DNA of 54,756 bases, from positions 1 to 54,756 of the forward strand of contig CANQAC010000001.1 in NCBI GenBank assembly GCA_947589345.1, written 5' to 3'. Positions 1 through 7,851 of the stretch are shown here, one piece after another. The notes under the pieces were generated by a model that searched no databases, was not told where the DNA came from, and saw only the letters and a list, made by a program, of their open reading frames with translations. The position numbers and the translations under genes were made by a program. The stretch's first letter is position 1. Each line of letters starts with the position of its first letter. This DNA comes from an uncultured Akkermansia sp. (GTDB taxonomy: Bacteria; Verrucomicrobiota; Verrucomicrobiia; Verrucomicrobiales; Akkermansiaceae).

Positions 1-370
1 TCAATAATTTAAATAATTTATTGATACTAAATTCCATACGTCCAATCCCCCCTAGCTTTTCTAATGCGTTTGCCCTGTAAGACAAGTGATTGGTCTTGAC
101 AAAACGGGCGGGGGTGGTGTAGGAAAGGCACAGAGCGGAGTGAAAAGAGCTTCGCAAACGGGTCAGGTGACGCCGTAAGGTCACCCCGGAAGCCGCGCGT
201 GCGGTGGATGGGCAAATAATGTGACGGCATAGGTCAATCCTTCGGCGGCAACGCTGATTGTATGAACAAGATGCCGTGGCATTCATCCTGAAAGCGGGTG
301 GAAGCTGCGGTTTTTTGTATCTGCGGGCTTGTGCTGTCAATCACTCAACCAATCAGCACAACCCAATGAT
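1..370. other. Non-coding stretch before the first gene
   Basis: No convincing gene is seen. Short frames on both strands have no recognisable protein character. The first 24 bases form an AT-rich inverted repeat (TCAATAA at 1-7 and TTATTGA at 18-24), possibly the terminator of a gene outside the window. A TTGACA at 96-101 followed 18 bases later by TAGGAA is a weak promoter candidate. GGTGAC at 166-171 can pair with GTCACC at 180-185. Confidence 0.5.
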
Positions 371-1135
371 ATGTCAAGATTCGATAGATTACCCTCGCCG
401 GTCGGCGATTTTTTCCGCTCCAATGCATCCGCACCGCAGGGCCTTTTGCCTTCAAGCCAGACGCCCCAAAACGCGGAGAAGAAGGTTGAAAACAAGTGGC
501 GGGATTATCAGCCGAACACGTCACAGGAGTGGGAGGAATTCCTGGCGCAGCCGGTGGAGCTCTGCCACCGCCGACCTGTGCCACAAGGAGACGCGCTGGA
601 GCTGTTGTCGGACAACATCGACCTGTTGCTGGAGAATACGGAGAGGATTATCCAAACGCCGGAGATGGCAGAATGCCGGGAGGTAAGGGGAGGAGCTGCG
701 CTGACGACGCTTGATTTAGGCGATCTCCTTTGGGCGTGGAAAAGGGGAGGAGCCGGCTGGAAGCGAATCTCTGTCGAGGGGCATCCCCTGTATGCGCTCA
801 ACATCAATGGCTCTGTTCTCAGCGGCTCATGCTATATGTACAGATTGCTTGATCCCATTGCCAAGGAATTGGGCACCACGTTGTCCTGGTGGCGTCCGAG
901 TCTCAGCAAGGCTCGTCGGGTTCTTTGCGATATCCAACGAGCCCCGAAACGTCCATGGAAGAAAATTCCCCCGCTTCACGCTCCTGTACACTGCGGCGAG
1001 TCGTTTGCCGACTGGGAACGGCGGACGCAGCAATATATGCCTACCATTGAAGAGGTGGAGCCGCACTACCTGATTCCCCCGACGCTCACCCTGGCTGGAA
1101 TCATCGCTAAGTTGAAGGGCGATCAGATTAAGTGA
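371..1135 (+). CDS. Hypothetical protein, Trp-rich, about 254 residues
   Basis: An uninterrupted frame with good composition that I do not recognise. An upstream in-frame start at 329 exists, but ATG 371 (MSRFDRL) looks more natural; neither has a ribosome site. The first 45 residues are polar and probably disordered. The rest is a soluble domain rich in Trp and Pro, with a charged segment around DLGDLLWAWKRGG and a C-terminal half with several WW and RP pairs. There is no signal peptide or membrane segment. The gene runs head-on into the ADP-ribosylglycohydrolase and overlaps its 3' end by 13 bases. The function is unknown. Confidence 0.6.
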   Translation: MSRFDRLPSPVGDFFRSNASAPQGLLPSSQTPQNAEKKVENKWRDYQPNTSQEWEEFLAQPVELCHRRPVPQGDALELLSDNIDLLLENTERIIQTPEMAECREVRGGAALTTLDLGDLLWAWKRGGAGWKRISVEGHPLYALNINGSVLSGSCYMYRLLDPIAKELGTTLSWWRPSLSKARRVLCDIQRAPKRPWKKIPPLHAPVHCGESFADWERRTQQYMPTIEEVEPHYLIPPTLTLAGIIAKLKGDQIK

Positions 1136-2034
1136 GCATATTCCGGGTTTCGGCGGCGGAGGGTGGTGAGCCAAGTGGCGGGCAGAGAGGCACCGGGGAA
1201 GGTGGCGGCGTAAAGCACGGCGGCGGTGGCGGCATTGGTGTCGGTATCGCCGCCGGCAGAGGCCGAACGAGTGATGGCGGCGCGTAGGGAGGGCGCGTGG
1301 AGAAGCTGGTAGAAGGCGCCCTGCAGCGTTACGAGAACCCAGCCGATGAACTCGCCATCGTAGTCCGGCGCGTGGTGAAGAGAAGCGCGAAGAGCAGCCT
1401 TCACAGCGCCGGTGGAGGGATGGTTCGGGCCGAACGGATGTTCCTTCCCCTTGCAGAGAGCAAGAGCGTGGCGAAGAACTCGCTGAGGTGAAGCAGGGCG
1501 TCCCTTCCTTGCGGCAGTGAGCGCGTAGAGAAGGGAACCGGTGAAAACGTAATTTGCGAGGAGACAGGTGGGGTGCGGATGGGTGAGGGCTGCGTCCTGC
1601 AGGGCTGCATTTTTCCAATCAAAAAGGGGATGATCCGCTGCCCACAGCGCGATGGGGAAGATACGCATGAGCGCGCCATTGCCCTGCGACTCCAGATTAA
1701 AGTGTCCCTCCAGGGAATCCTTCACCGTTTCCCCTACATCCGGCGGATCGGTGGCGAGCCAGGCGAGGTATTCCTCGCGGGCGATGTCCGGGGCGTAGCC
1801 ATCCGCGCGCACCAACGCGCGCTGCAGGCAAGCGGCCATCTGCGTGTCATCTGTCACCACCCCGGCCTCACGATCGGTCACGATGCCGAACCCGGGAACC
1901 ATCTTCCGCAACCCGTGTGGGAAGTGGGAAACAATGTCATGGCGGTAGCAAAATTCAGCCGGTGCGCCCAAGGCATCACCGACCATGAAGGCAGACCAAA
2001 GCTGCGCCGAAGGAGAGGAAACAGGTACGTGCAT
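1123..2034 (-). CDS. ADP-ribosylglycohydrolase family protein (DraG-like)
   Basis: This enzyme probably removes ADP-ribose from proteins or small substrates using two metal ions. From the start chosen here, the family motifs are GDALGAP at residues 19-25, TDDTQM at 61-66, QGNGALMR at 117-124, THPHP at 151-155 and GGDTDTNAA at 261-269. They supply the Asp/Thr metal ligands and the substrate loop, so the enzyme looks intact. Length (303 residues) fits the family. An upstream ATG at 2082 adds 16 basic residues, but a perfect TATAAT lies 6 bases before ATG 2034, so transcription probably begins at this ATG. No partner ADP-ribosyltransferase or nitrogenase gene is nearby, so the substrate is open. 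Confidence 0.88.
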   Translation of the reverse strand: MHVPVSSPSAQLWSAFMVGDALGAPAEFCYRHDIVSHFPHGLRKMVPGFGIVTDREAGVVTDDTQMAACLQRALVRADGYAPDIAREEYLAWLATDPPDVGETVKDSLEGHFNLESQGNGALMRIFPIALWAADHPLFDWKNAALQDAALTHPHPTCLLANYVFTGSLLYALTAARKGRPASPQRVLRHALALCKGKEHPFGPNHPSTGAVKAALRASLHHAPDYDGEFIGWVLVTLQGAFYQLLHAPSLRAAITRSASAGGDTDTNAATAAVLYAATFPGASLPATWLTTLRRRNPEYAHLI

Positions 2035-2040
2035 GAGACT

Positions 2041-2046
2041 ATTATA
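2041..2046 (-). promoter_or_regulatory. -10 box of the ADP-ribosylglycohydrolase gene
   Basis: A perfect TATAAT read leftward is followed by only 6 bases before ATG 2034. That places transcription start on the start codon itself (a leaderless mRNA). No good -35 box is seen at 16-18 bases upstream. Confidence 0.45.
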
Positions 2047-2253
2047 TACCCAATTTCTCCGCCGGAGGAGAGGATGACGCATTTTCTCGCTGAATCAGCC
2101 ATCTTTTGCACTTTTCGTCGCATGCAAGCCGGGTGTTGCGTTTCTGGCATCCGGACTTCTACTCAGACGGAGCCCAATTTCCTTTTTTTTGCCCCAGAAC
2201 CCTGCATCGGCAAGTTTGAAACAGACGAAACGCGCATTTCAGTCGTAATTTGC

Positions 2254-2281
2254 TTGACAAAGAGAAAAGATGGTGTAAACT
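2254..2281 (+). promoter_or_regulatory. rpsT promoter
   Basis: TTGACA (2254-2259), a 16-base spacer, then TAAACT (2276-2281). The predicted transcript starts near 2288, giving a leader of about 24 bases before the rpsT ATG. Confidence 0.65.
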
Positions 2282-2311
2282 ACACCGCACCGAGACGAAA
2301 CATACATAATT

Positions 2312-2575
2312 ATGGCACACACACTGTCCGCAAAAAAGCGTATTCGCCAGACTGAAACTCGCACCGCAGCCAACCGCGCTATGATGTCGCGCGTTCGCAC
2401 TCTTCGAAAGAAAGTAGCCGCCGCTGTTGAGCAGAAGGATAAGGAAGCCGCCGCCGGTGCGTACAATCGCTTCGCCGCCGCTGTGGATAAGGCCGCCAAA
2501 AAAGGGACGGTGCATCCCAACCGTGCAGCGAATTACAAAAGCAAGGCCGCCAAAGCCATTGCTTCCATTTCTTGA
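2312..2575 (+). CDS. rpsT: 30S ribosomal protein S20
   Basis: S20 is a primary 16S rRNA-binding protein of the small subunit. The 87-residue product is highly basic and helical, starting MAHTLSAKKRIRQ and containing NRAMMSRVRTLRKKV and the conserved tail HPNRAANYKSKAAKAI, all typical of S20. Length is normal. ATG 2312 has no Shine-Dalgarno site (preceding bases acataatt). The gene is monocistronic, with its own promoter just upstream and a strong intrinsic terminator just downstream. Confidence 0.97.
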   Translation: MAHTLSAKKRIRQTETRTAANRAMMSRVRTLRKKVAAAVEQKDKEAAAGAYNRFAAAVDKAAKKGTVHPNRAANYKSKAAKAIASIS

Positions 2576-2597
2576 GAAACAGTAAGTATCTTTTTCC

Positions 2598-2637
2598 GGC
2601 AAGTGGTCACGGTTTTCGTGGTCGCTTGCCTTTTTTT
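2598..2637 (+). terminator. Intrinsic terminator after rpsT
   Basis: GGCAAG (2598-2603) pairs with CTTGCC (2625-2630) with an extended, slightly mismatched inner stem closing on CACG/CGTG, followed directly by seven T. Confidence 0.85.
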
Positions 2638-2670
2638 GCGGCAGGCCGTTGCAATTTTCGCCGTCAATAA

Positions 2671-2680
2671 GGGGGGGGGG
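2671..2680. repeat. G10 homopolymer tract
   Basis: Ten consecutive G in the gap between the rpsT terminator and the symporter promoter. It is not inside a recognisable gene. Tracts this long are prone to slippage during replication. Confidence 0.8.
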
Positions 2681-2830
2681 TAAAACAGAGAAAAATTGGG
2701 ACGATTGCCGGTGGCATGCAGGCGGTCGTTCCAGATTTTACCGATGGGAGGAGCGCGTGGAGCATGGGGAAGCAAGCATGAATACGATGTCCTTGATCCG
2801 GCGTAATCGACGTAGAGTGTGAGGCGTGGC

Positions 2831-2859
2831 TTGACATGCGGACAGGTGGCGGGTACAAT
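2831..2859 (+). promoter_or_regulatory. Symporter promoter placed for a leaderless transcript
   Basis: TTGACA (2831-2836), an ideal 17-base spacer, then TACAAT (2854-2859). The expected start point, 7-8 bases after the -10 box, falls on ATG 2867. An alternative upstream ATG at 2858 lies inside the -10 box and is therefore unlikely. Confidence 0.75.
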
Positions 2860-2866
2860 GCGCGCA

Positions 2867-4249
2867 ATGGTTGTGGATGCGATAGATACCCTGCTGGCGC
2901 AGGCGAGCAATTGGTTGTGGGGGTATGTACTGCTTTTTGGGTTGCTGGGGACACATTTCTATTTGACGGTATTGCTACGCTTTCCGCAGAGGTACCTTTT
3001 TACGGCGTTGCGCTATTATTTTGCGGGACGCGATGGGGAGGGCAGCATCTCGCACTTTGGTTCGCTGATGGTATCGCTGGCGGCCAATGTCGGTACCGGG
3101 AATATCGTTGGGGTGGCCACGGCCGTAGCCATGGGCGGACCGGGGGCCGTGTTTTGGTGCATGCTGACGGGATTGCTGGGCATGTCCACGCGTTATGCAG
3201 AGAGTTTGCTTGCCATCCGCTATCGTGTGCGCAATGAGCGGGGGCACATTGTGGGCGGCCCCATGTATGCCATTGAACGCGGGATGGGGTGCAAGTGGCT
3301 TGCTGTGCTGTTTGCGATTTTCACGGCGTTGGCGGCTTTTGGCATCGGGAATATCACCCAGGCCAACGCAGTGGCGGGGGTATTGCATGAATGTCCTTTG
3401 CACATTGCTCCGTGGGAGACAGGGTTGGCATTGACCTTGCTGGTGGCGGTGGTGTTGCTTTTTGGATTAAAAGGGATTTCTCATGTATGCACAGCGTGTG
3501 TTCCGGGGATGGCCATCATCTATATGACGGGTTGCGGGGTACTCATCGGCTCGCACCTCGAACTCGTATGGCCGGCAGTGAAACTCATCTGTTCTTCAGC
3601 TTTCAATAATCATGCGGCCACTGGCGGATTTATCGGTTCCACGATTATGCTTGCCATGCAAACGGGTGTGCGGCGAGGCTTGTTTTCTAACGAGGCGGGA
3701 ATGGGATCATCTCCCATCGTGTCTGCGCCGGTACGCACCCCCAATGCGGTGCAGCAGGCTCTTGTCTCTTCCACAGGGCCGTTCTGGGATACGGTGGTGA
3801 TATGCTCACTTACGGGACTAACGCTCACCATCTGTCTGATGGCGTGTCCCGGAATAGCGAGCGGGGAAGGGAGCATGTTGACCTATCGTGCTTTTGCGAG
3901 CGCCGGGAGCGTGTGTTCCTGGCTGCTTACGATTAGCCTGACCACGTTTGTGATATCTACCTTGCTGGGGTGGTCCTACTTTGGGGAGCAGGCTCTGGCC
4001 TATTTAGGCGGCCGGAGGCTGATATTGCCATACCGCATGGTGTGGGTGCTGGTGGTCTTTTTGGGTTGTGTGGTACCCAGGAGTACCATCGTATGGAATT
4101 TTGCCGATTGCGCAAATGGGCTCATGGCTCTTCCGAATCTCGTGTGTATGATCGCCCTCTCCGGTGTTCTTCTTGCGCAGACTCGTCGTTTCCTCTGGCA
4201 AAAGCGCCTTAATGATATTGATCCGGATGTGAGCGCGACGGAGGAGTAG
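2867..4249 (+). CDS. Alanine/glycine:sodium (AGCS-family) symporter
   Basis: An inner-membrane carrier of the AGCS (SSS-like fold) family that takes up alanine or glycine with sodium. The 460-residue product has about ten to eleven hydrophobic segments. The family signature lies at residues 74-97, including NVGTGNIVGVATAVAMGG; a second conserved element, GVRRGLFSNEAGMGSSP, is in the middle, and a late WSYFGE element follows. The start at 2867 is preferred because the consensus promoter ends 7 bases before it, while in-frame starts at 2819 and 2858 lie upstream of the expected transcript start. The exact substrate cannot be read from sequence. Confidence 0.92.
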   Translation: MVVDAIDTLLAQASNWLWGYVLLFGLLGTHFYLTVLLRFPQRYLFTALRYYFAGRDGEGSISHFGSLMVSLAANVGTGNIVGVATAVAMGGPGAVFWCMLTGLLGMSTRYAESLLAIRYRVRNERGHIVGGPMYAIERGMGCKWLAVLFAIFTALAAFGIGNITQANAVAGVLHECPLHIAPWETGLALTLLVAVVLLFGLKGISHVCTACVPGMAIIYMTGCGVLIGSHLELVWPAVKLICSSAFNNHAATGGFIGSTIMLAMQTGVRRGLFSNEAGMGSSPIVSAPVRTPNAVQQALVSSTGPFWDTVVICSLTGLTLTICLMACPGIASGEGSMLTYRAFASAGSVCSWLLTISLTTFVISTLLGWSYFGEQALAYLGGRRLILPYRMVWVLVVFLGCVVPRSTIVWNFADCANGLMALPNLVCMIALSGVLLAQTRRFLWQKRLNDIDPDVSATEE

Positions 4250-4281
4250 TCGGCAATAATTGCGACCTATGCTTCTTTCGC

Positions 4282-4365
4282 ATGGCGTGCCTTTTGCACG
4301 CCATCTACTAGTTATTCAACGCCTGTAAAGACAGGATTGTCAGTACGAGTGCCTTTCGCACGTAC
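4282..4365 (+). terminator. Three consecutive hairpins after the symporter
   Basis: A perfect 9-bp stem (ATGGCGTGC 4282-4290 with GCACGCCAT 4296-4304, loop CTTTT) is followed by CCTGT/ACAGG (4322-4335) and by GTGC/GCAC (4349-4361, loop CTTTC) flanked by GTAC arms. There is no clear T-run, so simple termination is uncertain; the last hairpin abuts the start of the next gene at 4368. Confidence 0.45.
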
Positions 4366-4367
4366 AG

Positions 4368-5558
4368 ATGATTCCCGATACTATAAAAAAGCGCCTATCC
4401 ATCTTGTTCCATTACACATGGGGCTACATGGGGACGCTGGCGGCCATGGGGCTTCTGGTAGGTGTGTTGGGAATGGGTGCATACCACGCCGTGACCCGGG
4501 ATGCCGAATATCAAGCTGTGCGCTGCTACAGCGGCTTGTTTAACAGCGCTGACGCAACGACACCTACCGGACTGGATGAGTTGCCTTCCTCCGCTTTATC
4601 CGCCGTTCCCCATCTGCGCTTTGAATATGGCAAGGGCGGGCGACTGGAACGACTCGTTCACATCAGCAGCGATGGCAGACCCACCGCGATGCCGGGCAGC
4701 CATGTGGCTGAGCAGCGGATGGAATACGATGATGCCGGACGCCTGATTCGCAAAAGCAATTACACGGCTACCGGTGAACCGACTGTGGATGCCTCCGGAG
4801 TGCATGCCCGAGTATTTCGTTATGATAAACAGGGACGTCTGAGTTGCACGGAATTTCAGGATCGCGCCGGACAAAAAATCGTGCCACGTATGCCCGGATA
4901 CGCTATGGAGTGCATCCACTACGATGAGCAAGGGCGTCCCCTGCGTATTGATTATTTGGATGGTCAGGGTGAGCTTATTACCAACGCTCGCGGCGAACAG
5001 CAAATTATTTTCACCTATGATGATGAACATAACTGCGCCACACGTACAAACTTCGTTGCCGGCGTTCCTTCTGACAATGCTCATGGAATTGCCCGGGAGG
5101 AAAGAGTTTGCACGGCGGATGGTCGCGGCACCATGACGACGTGGTACAATGCAGACGGCTCACCTGCTCACCAGCCGGAAACGGGAGCCTGCAGAGTATT
5201 GGAGGAAAATACTCAGGAGGGGACGCTGCAGCGCGAGAGATACTGTGATGATTCCGGGACCATGCGCCGTCGCAGCCGTCCGTGTGCGGAACGATTAGTT
5301 CGCACGACGCCGCAGGGATTCGTGGAGTGGGAGTGTTATAACGATGCGGATGGTTTGCCCTGCATGAATGAGGCCCTTGGGTACGCCGAACGAGTGTGTG
5401 AATACGGTCAGGATGGGGCCCTGCTACGAGAGTATTTTTGGGATGATACAGGCAACCCCTGTGAACGTTTTGAAAAGCTCTACACCTCGTCTCCGGGCGG
5501 GCATCATGTGCTTTCCCTGCTGACGGATGGATCTACTGAATTGCGCAGAATGTGGTAA
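4368..5558 (+). CDS. Membrane-anchored YD-repeat (RHS-like) protein
   Basis: A 396-residue protein with an N-terminal membrane anchor (about residues 19-38) and no cleavage site, so the rest is probably periplasmic. The body is built from about seven degenerate YD repeats: a Tyr/Phe, a pair of acidic or Asn residues, a Gly-Arg/Lys-Leu turn, and later a Gly-x-Pro (for example YDDAGRLIRK, YDKQGRLS, YDEQGRPLRIDYLD). Such repeats form beta-strand scaffolds that bind carbohydrate or wrap cargo in larger RHS proteins. There is no RHS core-end motif or toxin domain. Cysteines recur in the later repeats. Function unknown; the family call rests on the repeat pattern alone. Confidence 0.7.
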   Translation: MIPDTIKKRLSILFHYTWGYMGTLAAMGLLVGVLGMGAYHAVTRDAEYQAVRCYSGLFNSADATTPTGLDELPSSALSAVPHLRFEYGKGGRLERLVHISSDGRPTAMPGSHVAEQRMEYDDAGRLIRKSNYTATGEPTVDASGVHARVFRYDKQGRLSCTEFQDRAGQKIVPRMPGYAMECIHYDEQGRPLRIDYLDGQGELITNARGEQQIIFTYDDEHNCATRTNFVAGVPSDNAHGIAREERVCTADGRGTMTTWYNADGSPAHQPETGACRVLEENTQEGTLQRERYCDDSGTMRRRSRPCAERLVRTTPQGFVEWECYNDADGLPCMNEALGYAERVCEYGQDGALLREYFWDDTGNPCERFEKLYTSSPGGHHVLSLLTDGSTELRRMW

Positions 5559-5616
5559 AGCCCGGTCATCCGTCCGCGATTTTTCTGCCATTGAGTGACT
5601 GGCGTGAGGAACAGAC

Positions 5617-5645
5617 TTGCAATCAGGCGCCCGAAGTGGTACTAT
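5617..5645 (+). promoter_or_regulatory. Promoter of the acyl-CoA synthetase gene
   Basis: TTGCAA (5617-5622), 17 bases, TACTAT (5640-5645). The predicted transcript has a leader of about 55 bases containing a small hairpin (CCCCgTTGC around 5649 with GCAAggtGGGG near 5674). Confidence 0.5.
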
Positions 5646-5707
5646 GACCCCGTTGCCCCCCTCGCAAGGTGGGGTTCCTATTTTTTCACAACTGAAAACA
5701 TCTAGCC

Positions 5708-7789
5708 ATGTCACTGGAATCATTCTTTCAGCCTAAGAGCATCGCAGTCGTCGGCGTGTCGGATAACCCCGCCAAGCTGGGTGCAGTCGTCTTTAATAAT
5801 ATTATCGCAGCGAAATACACCGGTGAACTATACGGTGTGAATCCGAAACTGGATGGGCAGCAGGTGTATGGCAAACCCTGTTATGCCTCGGTTGATAAAT
5901 TGCCCAAACCGATGGATTTGGTGGTGATCTTGGTGCCGGCGCGCTTTACTGAGCCGGTGATCGATGCCTGTGTCGTCAACGGCACCAAGAACGTCTCCAT
6001 CATCACGGCAGGATTTGCTGAAGTGGGTGAGAAGGAGCTTGAGAAGCGCATTGCGCAAAAATGCATGGACAATGGGATTAATCTGCTCGGGCCGAACTGC
6101 TTGGGGCATATATCCACCTACGACAATGTAAACGCCTCGTTCGCGGATGGCTTCCCGAAGAAGGGGAATGTGGCCTTCATCTCCCAATCCGGCGCATACT
6201 GCTCGGCTATTATGGATTGGGCAGCCGGCAAGGACATAGGTTTCTCCCACTTTATTTCCATCGGCAACAAGGCCGTGATGGGTGAGGACGTTTTGCTTGA
6301 TGCTCTGAAGAATGACCCGAATACTTCCGCTTTTGTCTTCTACCTGGAGTCCCTGAAGCATGGTCGCCATTTCTTGGAAGTGCTCAAGCGCGTATCAGAT
6401 ACTAAACCCTGCGTTATCATGGAGCCGGGAAAGAGCAGCAAAGCCCAGGCTGCGTCGCTCTCCCATACCGGATCGCTGGCTCCGAACTACCGCGTCCTGG
6501 AGATAGCTCTCCAAGGGGCGGGGGCTATTCAGGCGTACAACGATCGCGAGCTTTTCGGCCTTTTGGAGATATTGCAATACTGCAACCATACGGATTTCGG
6601 CGGTCAGGTCGCGGTACTCACCAATGCAGGCGGCGTTGGCGTGCTTACGTCTGATTTGTGTGAGGATGCAGGGTTGGATTTAGCTCGACCGAGTGAGAAA
6701 ACCGTAGAGGCGCTCAAGGCGGTACTCACGCCGGAGGCCTCTCTGGGCAACCCGATAGATGTGGTGGGTGATGCCAAAGCTGACCGTTACGAGAATGCCT
6801 TGCGAGTACTCTGCGAGAGCGGAGAGTACAAGAATATTCTCGTGCTGCTTACACCGCAGCGCGTTACAGATCCTACCGGCACTGCAGAAGCAATCATCCG
6901 CCTTGCGCCGCAGTACAAGGATGTCAACATATTCTGTTCCTTTGTGGGCGGAGCGCATGTGGATGCGGGGCGCAAGCTTCTCTCGGCCGCGCACGTACTG
7001 ACGTATGAGTATCCTGCAGATGTGGTGCGGCTGCTCGGCATGCTCAAGGCGCAGATGGCATATCGAGGCAAGAAGCTGCCCACGGTAGCCACCAATCCGT
7101 TGCCGAAGGAGCTGCACGATGCCATTACTTCTGCCCAGCAGGAGGGTCTTGCCTCGCTGCCTCAGGAGATAGTCAACAGGCTCATGGATCACTACGGCAT
7201 TGATTACCCCAAGAGTGCCAACTTTACCTCCAAGGAGGAGGCTCTGGAGTTTTGCCACAACATATTCCCGAGCCCGGTAGTGCTCAAACTATCTGCACCT
7301 GACGCTCTGCATAAGACCGAGATGAAGGGCATTTACCTGAATATCCACAACGATGCCACCTTCCAGGAGGCATGGAGCGGACTTTGGAACTCTATTGAGA
7401 AATTCCAGCTCAAGGGGGCGTCGGTTCTCATTCAGGAGATGATTACCAAGGGTACGGAGACAATTATCGGCGTGAATAGCGATAAAAATTTCGGTCGCGT
7501 GATGGTGTTCGGTACCGGCGGCATATACACCGAGGTAATGCGCGATACCACGATGCGAATCTTACCGGCGGATGACTTTGAGACCATGATCAAAGAAACC
7601 AAGGTCGGTACCATTCTCAATGGCGTGCGAGGCGAAGCCCCTAAAGCCGTGGATGCTTTGGCGGATACGCTTCGCAAGGTGCAGCAGCTCGTGCTTGAAA
7701 TCCCGGAAATCAAGGCTATTGACGGTAACCCGGTGCTTGTCACCGCCAAGCGTGCGGCTGTTGTCGATTTCAAGATGCTGCTCAAGTAA
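5708..7789 (+). CDS. Acetate/acyl-CoA synthetase, NDP-forming (AcdA-AcdB fused type)
   Basis: This enzyme interconverts acyl-CoA plus ADP and phosphate with the free acid plus ATP. It either captures energy from acetyl-CoA in fermentation or activates acids. The 693 residues carry, in order, an N-terminal CoA-binding Rossmann domain (SIAVVGVSDNPAKLG), two ligase-CoA subdomains with the phosphohistidine loop SLSHTGSL (His253), and a C-terminal ATP-grasp domain from about residue 480 (VVLKLSAPDALHKTEMKG, later FGTGGIYTEV). There is no fused acetyltransferase, unlike PatZ-type proteins. It is a single gene with its own promoter and shares a terminator with the convergent mnmE. Confidence 0.93.
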   Translation: MSLESFFQPKSIAVVGVSDNPAKLGAVVFNNIIAAKYTGELYGVNPKLDGQQVYGKPCYASVDKLPKPMDLVVILVPARFTEPVIDACVVNGTKNVSIITAGFAEVGEKELEKRIAQKCMDNGINLLGPNCLGHISTYDNVNASFADGFPKKGNVAFISQSGAYCSAIMDWAAGKDIGFSHFISIGNKAVMGEDVLLDALKNDPNTSAFVFYLESLKHGRHFLEVLKRVSDTKPCVIMEPGKSSKAQAASLSHTGSLAPNYRVLEIALQGAGAIQAYNDRELFGLLEILQYCNHTDFGGQVAVLTNAGGVGVLTSDLCEDAGLDLARPSEKTVEALKAVLTPEASLGNPIDVVGDAKADRYENALRVLCESGEYKNILVLLTPQRVTDPTGTAEAIIRLAPQYKDVNIFCSFVGGAHVDAGRKLLSAAHVLTYEYPADVVRLLGMLKAQMAYRGKKLPTVATNPLPKELHDAITSAQQEGLASLPQEIVNRLMDHYGIDYPKSANFTSKEEALEFCHNIFPSPVVLKLSAPDALHKTEMKGIYLNIHNDATFQEAWSGLWNSIEKFQLKGASVLIQEMITKGTETIIGVNSDKNFGRVMVFGTGGIYTEVMRDTTMRILPADDFETMIKETKVGTILNGVRGEAPKAVDALADTLRKVQQLVLEIPEIKAIDGNPVLVTAKRAAVVDFKMLLK

Positions 7790-7817
7790 ATCTGAGCGAC
7801 AGATTAAATCTCCTCCA

Positions 7818-7851
7818 AATCCCGCGGTCCCTAGTGGCTGCGGGATTTTTT
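7818..7851. terminator. Bidirectional terminator between the CoA ligase gene and mnmE
   Basis: AATCCCGC (7818-7825) pairs with GCGGGATT (7840-7847), followed by a T-run on the plus strand. On the other strand the arms are preceded by A-rich sequence, so it can serve both convergent genes. Confidence 0.8.

Noticed and set aside
27-230. Short leftward frame at the window start
   Set aside because: Protein composition is random and no start signal is seen.
827-1618. Leftward frame of 263 codons overlapping two genes
   Set aside because: Arg/Pro/Ser-rich shadow of the ADP-ribosylglycohydrolase in another frame.
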